Shown in pieces: positions 1 to 8,261 of a DNA stretch of 13,982 nt. The DNA lies in assembly GCA_033722295.1 (NCBI GenBank), contig JAWVZH010000081.1:1-13982 (forward strand), written 5' to 3'. The notes below the pieces were generated by a model, which had not been told where the DNA came from, searched no databases, and saw only the letters and a program-made list of their open reading frames with translations. Origin of the DNA: JAWVZH01 sp033722295 (GTDB lineage Bacteria > Bacteroidota > Bacteroidia > Chitinophagales > Saprospiraceae). The number at the start of each line of letters is the position of its first letter. Position 1 is the first letter of the stretch. The position numbers and the translations under genes were made by a program.

Positions 1-2
1 TG

Positions 3-1796
3 ATCGCATCTATATCCTGGAGTCAGGCATGCTACTGGCAGCAAAAAGCGATATATAAGATGAACATAGAGATGGATGTCCGTAATAACTGTATGAGCGG
101 ATATCAACACCTGACCTACATCAATAATTCTCCAGATGTACTGAAAAAGGTTTACTACCATCTGTACTATAATGCCTTTCAGCCCAACAGTATGATGGAT
201 GTGAGATCGCGAACTATACCCGACCCAGACCGCAGGATTCAGGACAGGATCTCAAAACTAGATGAAGATGAGATCGGCTTCCATAAGATCAAATCCCTTG
301 AACAGGATGGAGCGCCGGTACAGTTTTTTGTTGATGGTACGATCCTGGAAGTTAGGTTGGCGGACCCAATACGACCCGGAGAGGAAACCCAGTTCGTAAT
401 GGAATTTGAATCCCAGGTTCCGCTGCAGATCAGACGAACCGGCAGGGATAACAGGGAAGGCATTGAATACTCAATGTCGCAGTGGTACCCGAAGATCTGC
501 GAATATGATGAGGATGGTTGGCATCCAAATCCTTATATAGCTCGGGAATTTTATGGAGTTTGGGGTGACTTTGATGTTACCATCGAAATAGATAAGGATT
601 ACATTGTGGCAGCAGGTGGCGTTTTATTGAATGAACCCGAAGATCAGAAGGGCCGAAAACGACAATGGCACTACAGAGCGGAGAATGTACATGACTTTGT
701 GTGGGCTGCAGACCCGGATTATGTTCATGAGGTTCTTGTAAGGGAATCGGGAACGAAACTTCATTTCTATTATCAGCCCGGTGAACGGACAACTGATAAC
801 TGGAAAGCGTTTCAGAAGGTCATGGATGAAACTTTCGATTTTGCCAATGAACACTATGGACAGTATCCCTATCCAGAATATGCCTTTATCCAGGGTGGAG
901 ATGGTGGGATGGAGTATGCTATGGCTACATTGATCACAGGAAAAAGATCATTCATGAGTCTGGTGGCTGTCGGTGTACATGAGGTCATGCACAGTTGGTA
1001 TCATATGGTTTTGGGGACCAATGAAAGTCTTTACCCGTGGATGGATGAGGGCTTTACCAATTATACAGAAGCCATGGTGATCAACCATTTGAAAAGAAGG
1101 GGACTAATTCCAGGATTTGATCCTCTTGATGATCCGATGGCTTCCGCCATGACCGGATATAGGAATTTTGCCAAGACCCCTTTAGAAGAGCCTTTGATCA
1201 CCCATGCAGATCATTATCAGCGTAACCAGGCACATGGTATCGCCGCCTACATCAAGGGCTCCATATTTCTACACCAGTTGTCCTACATCATTGGACGACC
1301 TGCTCTTGATACTGTGATGCTGGATTACTTTAATAGGTGGAAATTCAAACATCCTGATGCTAACGACTTCATCCGGATCGCTGAACGGGAGTCTGACATG
1401 ATACTGGACTGGTACCAGGAATACTGGATCAACAGTACTCATAAGATCGATTATGGGATAGATTCGGTATTCTCCGGAGAGCAAAATACGACCATCACAC
1501 TCGAAAGAATAGGAAATATGCCAATGCCGATAGACCTCGTTGTTTATTTGAAGGAAGGCAGGACCTACATGTATCATATACCACTGCGAATGATGAGAGG
1601 GGCCAAGCCGGATGAAGGTCTTGCGGATCATTATCTGATAAAGGAAGACTGGCCCTGGACACATCCTGTCTATTCATTGGTGATTGGCATTCCTTTCGAA
1701 GATATCGAAAGCATAGAGATAGACCCTAGCAACCGCCTGGCCGATATTGATCTGACAAATAACTTTCTGATGATGATCGATGCCAGTGATGAATAA
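3..1796 (+). CDS. M1 family metallopeptidase (aminopeptidase-like), 5' end outside window
   Basis: This is a zinc metallopeptidase of the gluzincin M1 family, probably exported and cleaving peptides. The reading frame is open from base 3, and the 19 codons before the ATG at 60 read like the end of a signal peptide (SISWSQA) followed by family-typical sequence (YWQQKAIYKM). The true start is therefore off the left edge and the Met at 60 is internal. Counting from that Met, the substrate-binding GGMEYAM motif (GAMEN equivalent) is at 282-288. The zinc site HEVMH is at 307-311, with the third ligand Glu330 in WMDEGFTNY, giving the expected HExxH-18-E spacing. A likely catalytic Tyr397 lies in AYIKGS. 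No T9SS sorting domain follows the C-terminal beta-rich part, so I infer a periplasmic or membrane-associated enzyme rather than a T9SS cargo. It converges on the AsmA-family gene with a gap of 55 bases. Exact substrate is unknown. Confidence 0.9.
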   Translation: MASISWSQACYWQQKAIYKMNIEMDVRNNCMSGYQHLTYINNSPDVLKKVYYHLYYNAFQPNSMMDVRSRTIPDPDRRIQDRISKLDEDEIGFHKIKSLEQDGAPVQFFVDGTILEVRLADPIRPGEETQFVMEFESQVPLQIRRTGRDNREGIEYSMSQWYPKICEYDEDGWHPNPYIAREFYGVWGDFDVTIEIDKDYIVAAGGVLLNEPEDQKGRKRQWHYRAENVHDFVWAADPDYVHEVLVRESGTKLHFYYQPGERTTDNWKAFQKVMDETFDFANEHYGQYPYPEYAFIQGGDGGMEYAMATLITGKRSFMSLVAVGVHEVMHSWYHMVLGTNESLYPWMDEGFTNYTEAMVINHLKRRGLIPGFDPLDDPMASAMTGYRNFAKTPLEEPLITHADHYQRNQAHGIAAYIKGSIFLHQLSYIIGRPALDTVMLDYFNRWKFKHPDANDFIRIAERESDMILDWYQEYWINSTHKIDYGIDSVFSGEQNTTITLERIGNMPMPIDLVVYLKEGRTYMYHIPLRMMRGAKPDEGLADHYLIKEDWPWTHPVYSLVIGIPFEDIESIEIDPSNRLADIDLTNNFLMMIDASDE

Positions 1797-1838
1797 TGAA
1801 TTGAACACTCATTTGTAATGCGACCATTAATCAAGTGT

Positions 1839-1860
1839 ATAATTATCAGAATTATTTTTT
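1839..1860 (+). terminator. Weak AT-only hairpin with T tract after the M1 peptidase gene
   Basis: ATAATT (1839-1844) and AATTAT (1850-1855) form a 6-bp inverted repeat around a 5-base loop, and the second arm runs into six T residues on the + strand (1855-1860). The position, 43 bases past the peptidase stop codon, suits a terminator. The stem has no G:C pair and overlaps the stop codon of the converging AsmA gene, so it may be coincidence. Confidence 0.25.
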
Positions 1861-4800
1861 CTTCTTGAATGGATTGAACTCTTCCAGCTTTTTTTCAAGT
1901 TCTCTGACCTTCTCGTCTGCCTCTTTTTTTAAATCTTCACCTGTCCTTTCTCCCACCTTTTCCCTGTCAGTGGAATCAATAAGTTCCTTAATCTTCTTTC
2001 CCACCTTTTCCCTGGCCTTTTCGGATTCTTTCTCCAGTTGTGATCGCAGCGTATCACCATACTCTTCCACCTCCTCTTTGACTTTTTCTTTGGTCTCTTC
2101 GACAATGCGCTCCTTTTCTGAGGTCAATGTATCCTTGATCTTTTCAAGCGCCTTTTCACCTTGCTCGCTGACGCTGCCATTTTCTGAGCCACTTCTGGCG
2201 TCCACCATATCTATAGTGATCTTGGCGGCATTGATCTTTCCTGAAATATCGACACCAAAGATATAGGTGTCTATGTTCTTCAGATCAATTCCGAGATTAG
2301 AAACCTGTTTTTGTGCCCAATCAAGTCCGCGACTTGCGGCCTCACCTCCGGGTAGGCGATCTATTTTCTCACGAGGTACAGCAAGAACCAAATCAAGATT
2401 CAACGTCTTGTCAAGCGAAGTTTTGCCTTGAACATCAATACTTATTCCTTCATGCTCTATGGCGAAAGGCTCGATCCGAAATTCACCATCTTTTATTTCA
2501 AACCAGTTCTTCGTATCCTCAAGTTCAATTCCCGCAAGCTCCTTGACTGCGAGTTTTTCACTCAGGTCACTCAGAAAGGGAAGCCCATCCAGCTTTCCCC
2601 GTAGTGTTTCGATATAGCCTGAGGCATCTATACTAGAGAGATCTGGATTCATATTTTTTTCCAATTGGCCTTCTACTACAAGTGTGCTATTGAAAAAACC
2701 ATCTATATATTTGGCAAGAGGGACGAGTTCGCGAACAGCCAGAATATTTTCATATACCCCTGAAAACGGCATTTTTGAGATATCATATTTGAAATTGAAT
2801 ATGGGGCGATCTCTTCCGTTACTGATGAAAGTACCCATAAGTTCCATTTGTCCGCCAAGAGCGTCTGTCGTCAATTCTCTGAGGTCAAGCTGTTGCTCTT
2901 TCAGAGATAGGTTCCCATTGAGGTTTTTTAATTCATAACTGTTATACTTCACCGATGCAATATTGGTATACACATCAATTGAAACGTTCGGAGGCAAGAC
3001 ATATCCCTCTGCAGACTCACCATTTTCGGAACTTGCCGTATCCTCAGAGCCATCCTGAATAAACTTATTCAGATCGAAACTCCGTGAGTTGACCGTGACA
3101 TTACCAAGAAGGCTGCCATTACCATACATGTAAGTTGCTACATTGTCGAGATCGGCTTCAATGTTGATTGGATTACTGCCATACGTCATATCCATACCTG
3201 GTATAGATATCTTCTGACCAGCTATATCCATTCGCCCTTCTACATCAGTGAAAAGGTATTCACCATATACAAATTCATCGATGGAAGCTTGAACAGAGGC
3301 GGAAAGTCCAAATGGAAGGACCGAGCTAACCAATTCGCCTTGCGCTTCATTTGAATCTTCCGATCCCATGGATTCCAGAATGGAATTCATATCGATCTTG
3401 TCTGACTCCAGATCTGCTATGAGACGAGGATGTACACCGTCAATGAGAAAACCAAGCGGATCACTGATGCGAAATTCTCCGTCAATTATCGATCGGTCTA
3501 CTTTTAGTTTCGTGTCAGCAGAGACGGCTTCTTTTGGATTGAATGTGAGCACGGGGCTTGATATTTCGATATCTGGCAGGCCTTTCAGATCTGTAATACG
3601 AATATCCCTTAAGCTGGCCGACCCAGTTAGACTGAGTCGTTCATAGTTCTGACCTCTGATGTCATCAACATCACCCGAGAATTTCAGGTCAGATCTGACA
3701 TTGCCTGAATATTGACCATCGAGAGGTAGATCTTTTAGGTCAAGATCAGAATTGAGGTAGCCATCGATATAGGTGCCGCGCTGGTTATTTGTAATTTCTC
3801 CTTTTGAGCGAAAGGTGCTTTGTCCGGCATCGAAGTCGAACTGACGAATATTAACTAAATGCCTGTTCGTCGATTCTTCCAGATAATAAGTCAAGTCAGA
3901 ATTGATATTTTTAAGAGATTGGGGGAGTTTGGAGTATACCACACTTCCGTTATTAGTGGTAACCTCAGCCCTTATGCCGGGCAAGTTTCCCGTTTCATAA
4001 TTATATTCACCTCTCACGAAACCGGTCAGAGTGAACTCCCCGGATGTTTGAATATCTTGATAGTCCTCCGTTAGAGATGTAGGAATGACAGACCACAGTT
4101 CCCCGAAATCATTTCCAGGAGCATTATAGCCCAGGTCCATCTTTATTCCGTCTTCCATGGATTGTAACCAACCTTCGAGGATCAAACTGAGATCGTTGGC
4201 GCCAAGTGTGGATTCTTCAATGTCAAATCTCCAGGTATCCACATCGATCCTGAGATCCATCTCTGCTGAAAGGTCAAGATCGGTCATATACTCCTGTCCG
4301 TTCATTCGCAAGTCCGTAGCAGGACTTTCTGTGAAGGTTTTGATATTAAGTATGTTCTCATTGTAGCTTCCACTGCCTCGATGGTTTAAGTTGGGTGTTT
4401 TTACGCTTATAGCGTTGACCTCATCTGAATAAATGATGTATGCATCCTCTATAGAATAATAATCCAACTGTATATCGAAAGTCCCAGAAGCTGTATCGGA
4501 TTGAGACTCTATGGATTCCTGCTTTAGTATATTATAATTGACCGAACTGTCAGGATAGGTCTTTAAGAAGATCCGTGGTCTGATAAGATCAAAGCCTTCC
4601 AACACTACCGTTTCGTCCGACTTTATCACGCTGATAATATCGAGAGTCAATCCGATCTCATCTACATAGGAAATGGTATCACCTACAATGCTGTCCTGAC
4701 GCTCGGCGATATAGAGACCATCGATACCAAGTTGAAGATTCGGAAAGCGCCTCAGAAGCGATATAGAGACATCATCAAAGTCTACATGGGCTTCAAGAGA

Positions 4801-4923
4801 TCTGTTCAATTCTTCTTTGAGAAGAGCTTTCAATTCATCTTGATAGAGATAGGGTACAAGGACAACTAATGCTAACATCAGTAAAACTATAGTCCCAAGT
4901 ATATATAGCAGTTTCTTGATCAT
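1852..4923 (-). CDS. AsmA-family envelope protein with charged coiled-coil C-terminal tail
   Basis: This 1023-residue protein belongs to the AsmA/TamB-like group. These proteins are anchored in the inner membrane, span the periplasm with a long beta-groove and, in E. coli, take part in phospholipid supply to the outer membrane. Residues 5-26 form one hydrophobic membrane segment. They are followed by the typical AsmA start, where a short helical region leads into VDFDDVSISLLRRFPNLQLG. Several hundred residues of alternating polar and hydrophobic beta-strand sequence follow, and the AsmA C-terminal domain lies at roughly 600-890. From about residue 911 to the end the protein becomes a Lys/Glu-rich, probably helical or coiled-coil tail ending FNPFKKKK. 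The start is supported by a Shine-Dalgarno sequence six bases upstream. It is a single gene, convergent with the M1 peptidase and divergent from the ABC ATPase. Family assignment is firm, but the substrate is not known. Confidence 0.88.
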   Translation of the reverse strand: MIKKLLYILGTIVLLMLALVVLVPYLYQDELKALLKEELNRSLEAHVDFDDVSISLLRRFPNLQLGIDGLYIAERQDSIVGDTISYVDEIGLTLDIISVIKSDETVVLEGFDLIRPRIFLKTYPDSSVNYNILKQESIESQSDTASGTFDIQLDYYSIEDAYIIYSDEVNAISVKTPNLNHRGSGSYNENILNIKTFTESPATDLRMNGQEYMTDLDLSAEMDLRIDVDTWRFDIEESTLGANDLSLILEGWLQSMEDGIKMDLGYNAPGNDFGELWSVIPTSLTEDYQDIQTSGEFTLTGFVRGEYNYETGNLPGIRAEVTTNNGSVVYSKLPQSLKNINSDLTYYLEESTNRHLVNIRQFDFDAGQSTFRSKGEITNNQRGTYIDGYLNSDLDLKDLPLDGQYSGNVRSDLKFSGDVDDIRGQNYERLSLTGSASLRDIRITDLKGLPDIEISSPVLTFNPKEAVSADTKLKVDRSIIDGEFRISDPLGFLIDGVHPRLIADLESDKIDMNSILESMGSEDSNEAQGELVSSVLPFGLSASVQASIDEFVYGEYLFTDVEGRMDIAGQKISIPGMDMTYGSNPINIEADLDNVATYMYGNGSLLGNVTVNSRSFDLNKFIQDGSEDTASSENGESAEGYVLPPNVSIDVYTNIASVKYNSYELKNLNGNLSLKEQQLDLRELTTDALGGQMELMGTFISNGRDRPIFNFKYDISKMPFSGVYENILAVRELVPLAKYIDGFFNSTLVVEGQLEKNMNPDLSSIDASGYIETLRGKLDGLPFLSDLSEKLAVKELAGIELEDTKNWFEIKDGEFRIEPFAIEHEGISIDVQGKTSLDKTLNLDLVLAVPREKIDRLPGGEAASRGLDWAQKQVSNLGIDLKNIDTYIFGVDISGKINAAKITIDMVDARSGSENGSVSEQGEKALEKIKDTLTSEKERIVEETKEKVKEEVEEYGDTLRSQLEKESEKAREKVGKKIKELIDSTDREKVGERTGEDLKKEADEKVRELEKKLEEFNPFKKKK

Positions 4924-4929
4924 TGTCAG

Positions 4930-4935
4930 TCCTTA
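4930..4935 (-). promoter_or_regulatory. Shine-Dalgarno sequence of the AsmA-family gene
   Basis: On the minus strand TAAGGA lies six bases before the ATG at 4923. It fixes that start codon. It is the only clear Shine-Dalgarno match that I see in front of a gene in this window, which is notable in a phylum where such sites are often missing. Confidence 0.55.
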
Positions 4936-5128
4936 AAATGAGGTGATATTCAGATTCTTCCAGATTAAAAAATAATGTCCCATTATAAGACATCGATGAA
5001 CTCAACTTGGTTCGTATGATTCATTATTGTAATATTAAGCTTGATACAGCAGAATGAACCGGACAATTTTTAGATTTAATCCACGATTCTTTAATAATAG
5101 TATCACCAATGACTCAAGATCCTAGTAA

Positions 5129-6856
5129 ATGAAAGGCAGGGACGACCATATTCTGCAAGTGGATGGCCTTACTACCTCATTCAAAGATATCCCGGCTGTG
5201 GACGACTTGTCTTTCAAGTTGAAAAAGGGAGAAACTCTTGGTATTGTTGGTGAGAGCGGATCAGGTAAATCTGTTACGGCCCTGTCCATCATGGGACTTA
5301 TACGATCTCCGGGAAGCATCGAGAAGGGTAGGATATCATTTAACAACAGCGGCGAGTGGCAGGATCTGACCACATTGGGAGAGAAGGAGATGACCAAATA
5401 TCGGGGAAAACACATCGGACTGATCTTTCAGGAGCCCTTTTCCGCGTTCAATCCATCGTACACTTGTGGCAGTCAGATACGCGAGAGCCTGGACCTTCAT
5501 ACATCTATGCCCCGGAAGGAGGCAATACAAGAGGTTCATTCCATTCTTGAAAGAGTTGGCATCAAGGATCCTGTGCGCATCTACAGGTCGTATCCTCATG
5601 AACTTTCAGGTGGCCAACTGCAAAGGGCGCTTATTGCCATGGCGATCATCTGTAAGCCAGATGTCATTATTGCCGACGAACCCACAACTGCCCTGGACGT
5701 CACCGTTCAAAAGAATGTCCTGGGCTTATTTCGGGAGATCGTTTCTGAACTCAATGCCTCTATGATATTCATTAGCCATGATCTTGGCGTTATATCAGAA
5801 GTTGCTGATCAGGTATTGGTTATGTACAGAGGGAGGAAGATGGAGTATGGCTCAACCGCCACTATTTTTAACGATCCGCAGAGTCCTTATACCAAAGGAT
5901 TGCTGGAATGTCGTCCAAGGTTGGATCGCAGCTTGAACCGGCTTCCTGTTATCGCAGATTTCATGGATGTTGAAGAGCTTGGTGGACATGATTGGCGAGT
6001 CATTGAGAGGACGGCATCTCGCGAAGAGAGACAAAGCCTCCAAGAAGTAAGGACTTCAGAGAACGTGAATGGGTCAGAGACCTTGCTCGAAGTTGAGAGA
6101 TTGACCGTTCGTTATCCCATTGAACGTAATATCTGGGGAAGTGTCAGGAAGTACCTTGATGCTGTTGACAGCGTGTCATTTGATATAAAGAGGGGGGAGA
6201 CGGTAGGATTGGTTGGTGAGTCGGGTAGTGGAAAGTCCTCTATAGGTAAAGCGCTGATCCGATTGACGGACTTTGTTGAAGGATCGATCCTGTACGAGGG
6301 AAGAGATATATTACCCCTTTCCCAAAAGTCGATGAGACCGTTGAGAAAGAAGATCCAGATGATATTTCAGGACCCTTATTCAACCCTTAATCCCCGAATG
6401 AAGATCGGCACTGCCATTGCTGAGGTTTTAAAAGTACACGGGTACAAGGGTAATGTGCAGAAGAGGGTAAAGGAATTGCTCGAAAGGGTCGGATTGACAC
6501 CGGAGGTTTATGGTAGGTATCCTCATGAATTTTCAGGAGGCCAAAGGCAGAGAATAAGCATTGCGAGAACTTTGGCCGTAGAGCCTGAATTCATCATCTG
6601 TGATGAATCCGTATCAGCACTTGATGTATCTGTGCAGGCACAGATACTTAATTTATTAAAGGAATTGCAAGCAGACATGGGACTTAGTTACCTCTTCATC
6701 TCTCATGATCTTTCGGTGGTGAAGCACATGAGTGATCGCATACTTGTCCTGAAGGACGGCAAGATCGTCGAAGAGGGTGAGCCGGAAAAGATCTATATTT
6801 CACCACAACACGACTATACGAAAGGTCTTATAGATGCCATACCTGGGATTTTTTAA
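5129..6856 (+). CDS. Fused double ATPase of a peptide/nickel-type ABC transporter (OppD-OppF-like)
   Basis: This 575-residue cytoplasmic protein joins two ABC ATPase domains in one chain and would power import of peptides or similar solutes. Domain 1 has Walker A GESGSGKS at 41-48, signature LSGGQ at 159-163 and Walker B with the Asp183-Glu184 pair. Domain 2 has Walker A GESGSGKS at 363-370, signature FSGGQ at 468-472 and Walker B with Asp492-Glu493. Both end in the Opp-type motif (SPYTKGLLE; HDYTKGLID), which places the protein in the OppD/OppF/DppD/DppF group. The layout matches fused proteins such as YejF and GsiA. All catalytic motifs look intact. A stop codon lies directly before the ATG, so this is the earliest start. 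No permease or binding-protein gene adjoins it. The nearest partner candidate is the binding lipoprotein at 12211. The substrate is not known. Confidence 0.93.
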   Translation: MKGRDDHILQVDGLTTSFKDIPAVDDLSFKLKKGETLGIVGESGSGKSVTALSIMGLIRSPGSIEKGRISFNNSGEWQDLTTLGEKEMTKYRGKHIGLIFQEPFSAFNPSYTCGSQIRESLDLHTSMPRKEAIQEVHSILERVGIKDPVRIYRSYPHELSGGQLQRALIAMAIICKPDVIIADEPTTALDVTVQKNVLGLFREIVSELNASMIFISHDLGVISEVADQVLVMYRGRKMEYGSTATIFNDPQSPYTKGLLECRPRLDRSLNRLPVIADFMDVEELGGHDWRVIERTASREERQSLQEVRTSENVNGSETLLEVERLTVRYPIERNIWGSVRKYLDAVDSVSFDIKRGETVGLVGESGSGKSSIGKALIRLTDFVEGSILYEGRDILPLSQKSMRPLRKKIQMIFQDPYSTLNPRMKIGTAIAEVLKVHGYKGNVQKRVKELLERVGLTPEVYGRYPHEFSGGQRQRISIARTLAVEPEFIICDESVSALDVSVQAQILNLLKELQADMGLSYLFISHDLSVVKHMSDRILVLKDGKIVEEGEPEKIYISPQHDYTKGLIDAIPGIF

Positions 6857-6859
6857 AAA

Positions 6860-6867
6860 TAAATTTG
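6860..6867 (+). promoter_or_regulatory. Possible Bacteroidota -7 element before the small exported ORF
   Basis: TAAATTTG is a perfect match to TAnnTTTG and starts four bases after the stop codon of the ABC ATPase gene and 64 bases before the ATG of the small ORF at 6924. No TTG is found 17-23 bases upstream, so the -33 part of the promoter is missing and the match could be chance in AT-rich sequence. Confidence 0.28.
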
Positions 6868-6923
6868 GGTATAAATGCAACTTTAATGATCAATTGAACG
6901 TCTCTCTTAATAACCCGAGTTAT

Positions 6924-7130
6924 ATGAAAGACCATCAACTTGTTTTATCTTATTTTATCTTATTCGTTGTTGCGATGTTAGCGCAGGCCTGTTTGTCTTA
7001 TAACGGGTTTGAGCCCTGCTCAGCACTCAGCGATGCCTATCAGGTTAAGGAGACTCTGCTATCTATAGAGTACCGGGTGGCGAGAGAATTCATCGATACG
7101 ACGATCTCTCTTCTGGATCACCTTTTTTAA
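6924..7130 (+). CDS. Possible small exported protein, 68 residues, unknown function
   Basis: I do not recognise this protein. From the ATG at 6924 it starts with a short polar stretch (MKDHQ), a hydrophobic run at residues 6-20 and then AQAC at 20-23. This looks like a signal peptide with either a type I cleavage site after Ala22 or a poor lipobox at Cys23 (Ala rather than Leu at -3). The remaining 45 residues are mixed polar with a second Cys at 32. The frame is open back to an ATG at 6834, but that start would overlap the ABC ATPase gene and put non-signal-like sequence in front, so I chose 6924. A TAAATTTG element lies upstream. The stop is one base away from the stop of fmt on the other strand. 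It could still be a chance ORF in a gap between convergent genes. Confidence 0.42.
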   Translation: MKDHQLVLSYFILFVVAMLAQACLSYNGFEPCSALSDAYQVKETLLSIEYRVAREFIDTTISLLDHLF

Positions 7131-7131
7131 T

Positions 7132-8040
7132 TTATAGATATCCATTGGCAAAGTCTTTTCCAGTCATCTTTGACTTGCCTTCGGGTTGTATTTCTAATAT
7201 TTCTATAGCCCCATTTTTTGTCAGGAACAAAGTATCCGAGCGTGGGCCTTTTACCAGTTCACCAGCTTTTCCAGCGGGTCTCTTTTGATCAAAAACCCTT
7301 GCCCTTAAGAGTTTGATCTTTATACCATCGAAATTGATCCATGCGGCAGGGTACGGACTTAATCCCTGTATCTTGTTCTTAATTTCTTCTGAGGGTAGCT
7401 CCGGGTCAAGCTTACCGTCTTTGTGATAGATCTTGGGGGCGTGACTCACTCTGGAGTCATCCTGTGACTTATAAGCGACATTTCCCTTTTCAATTGTTCT
7501 AACAGTTTTCAGGATCAGTGGAGCTCCCAAAAACATCAATCTGTCATGAATATCGCCAGCAGTGTCTTCCGGGTGGATAATAATGGACTCCTGATGTATG
7601 ATCGCTCCGGTATCGATCTGATGTTTCAGCTGGAAGGTCGTTAACCCCGTGATTTGCTCACCCCTGATAACAGCCCAGTTGATCGGTGCCGCCCCACGGT
7701 AGGCAGGCAGAAGAGAACCGTGAAGATTGACAGATCCGAGCGGAGGCATGTCCCAGACAACTTCCGGTAGCATTCGGAAAGCCACTATGACCTGCAAGTC
7801 CGCCTTGAGGGATCTTAATTTCTCCAAGAAATCGGGTGCCTTCAAATTAGGCGGCTGAAGAACTTTTATATCGTGGTCTAATGCATACTTCTTTACAGGG
7901 CTGTAGACCATTTTTTTCTTGCCGCGGCCGAGTAATTTATCCGTGGAGGTTACAACGGCGATAACTTCATATCCAGATCTTACAAGTATATCGAGCGATG
8001 GTACGGCAAACTCCGGTGTGCCCATGAAGACGATTCTCAT
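7132..8040 (-). CDS. fmt: Methionyl-tRNA formyltransferase
   Basis: Fmt transfers a formyl group from 10-formyltetrahydrofolate to the methionine on initiator tRNA in the cytoplasm, which prepares it for translation initiation. The 302-residue length is usual for the family. The N-terminal Rossmann-type domain opens with MRIVFMGTPEFAVPSL. The catalytic triad known from the E. coli enzyme is visible as Asn105 and His107 in SVNLHGSLLP (103-112) and Asp143 in IDTGAI. The C-terminal OB-like tRNA-binding domain covers about 205-298 and includes GLSPYPAAW. The start codon has no Shine-Dalgarno sequence. A short palindrome lies 16-26 bases upstream. The gene stands alone: a possible small ORF converges on it and the SCP-2 gene diverges from it. 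No def gene is adjacent. Confidence 0.97.
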   Translation of the reverse strand: MRIVFMGTPEFAVPSLDILVRSGYEVIAVVTSTDKLLGRGKKKMVYSPVKKYALDHDIKVLQPPNLKAPDFLEKLRSLKADLQVIVAFRMLPEVVWDMPPLGSVNLHGSLLPAYRGAAPINWAVIRGEQITGLTTFQLKHQIDTGAIIHQESIIIHPEDTAGDIHDRLMFLGAPLILKTVRTIEKGNVAYKSQDDSRVSHAPKIYHKDGKLDPELPSEEIKNKIQGLSPYPAAWINFDGIKIKLLRARVFDQKRPAGKAGELVKGPRSDTLFLTKNGAIEILEIQPEGKSKMTGKDFANGYL

Positions 8041-8055
8041 GCTGAAATTTTAGAT

Positions 8056-8066
8056 GACCAATGGTC
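8056..8066. repeat. Short palindrome upstream of fmt
   Basis: GACCA (8056-8060) and TGGTC (8062-8066) form a perfect 5-bp inverted repeat around one base, 16-26 bases before the fmt start codon. A second palindromic core, TGGCCA, follows at 8073-8078. The position would suit a regulator site, but arms this short occur by chance and I know no regulator for them. Confidence 0.22.
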
Positions 8067-8120
8067 TATATATGGCCAATATAATCAAGTCTCGAAGAAA
8101 ATGATCCTGACATTTTACAA

Positions 8121-8151
8121 TTGACCCGAAATTGTATTTAATTGAAATTTG
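8121..8151 (+). promoter_or_regulatory. Candidate promoter of the SCP-2 gene
   Basis: TTG at 8121-8123 and GAAATTTG at 8144-8151 are 20 bases apart. The second box matches the Bacteroidota -7 consensus TAnnTTTG except for G in place of the first T. It would give a leader of about 100 bases before the ATG at 8262. I see no better candidate in this divergent gap. Confidence 0.35.
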
Positions 8152-8261
8152 CCATGAGGGAAATAAATAAGGTTTATATTAATTTCCATTCTGACGATGA
8201 GTGAAACGAAGAACTAGTAAGGTGTGATATTGTTCTTTATGGAAACAGCAATGAATTAACT

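Noticed and set aside
1269..1664. A 131-codon minus strand ORF
   Set aside because: It lies fully inside the M1 peptidase gene, whose domain match is strong, and its translation resembles no known protein.
1835..2266. A 143-codon + strand ORF rich in Ser and Phe
   Set aside because: It is the antisense of the Lys/Glu-rich tail of the AsmA gene. The Ser/Phe bias is what the complement of such codons gives, and it has no recognisable domain.
4924..5128. Divergent gap between the AsmA and ABC ATPase genes searched for promoters
   Set aside because: No TTTG exists on either strand, so there is no full TAnnTTTG. Near matches TAGATTTA (+) and TATTTTTT (-) lack a TTG at the right distance.
6850..6862. 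A perfect ATTTTT-T-AAAAAT palindrome at the ABC ATPase stop codon
   Set aside because: There is no loop and no G:C pair, so it cannot form a stable hairpin. It is simple AT-rich sequence.
7082..7126. A possible terminator hairpin GAGAG...CTCTC followed by TTTTTT
   Set aside because: The outer stem is only 5 bp with a large internal bulge, and the T run begins about 12 bases after the stem, too far for a standard terminator.
8196..8204. GTGAAAC, a possible parS half-site near parAB
   Set aside because: Only one half of the TGTTTCACGTGAAACA palindrome is present, so it is unlikely to be a ParB loading site.
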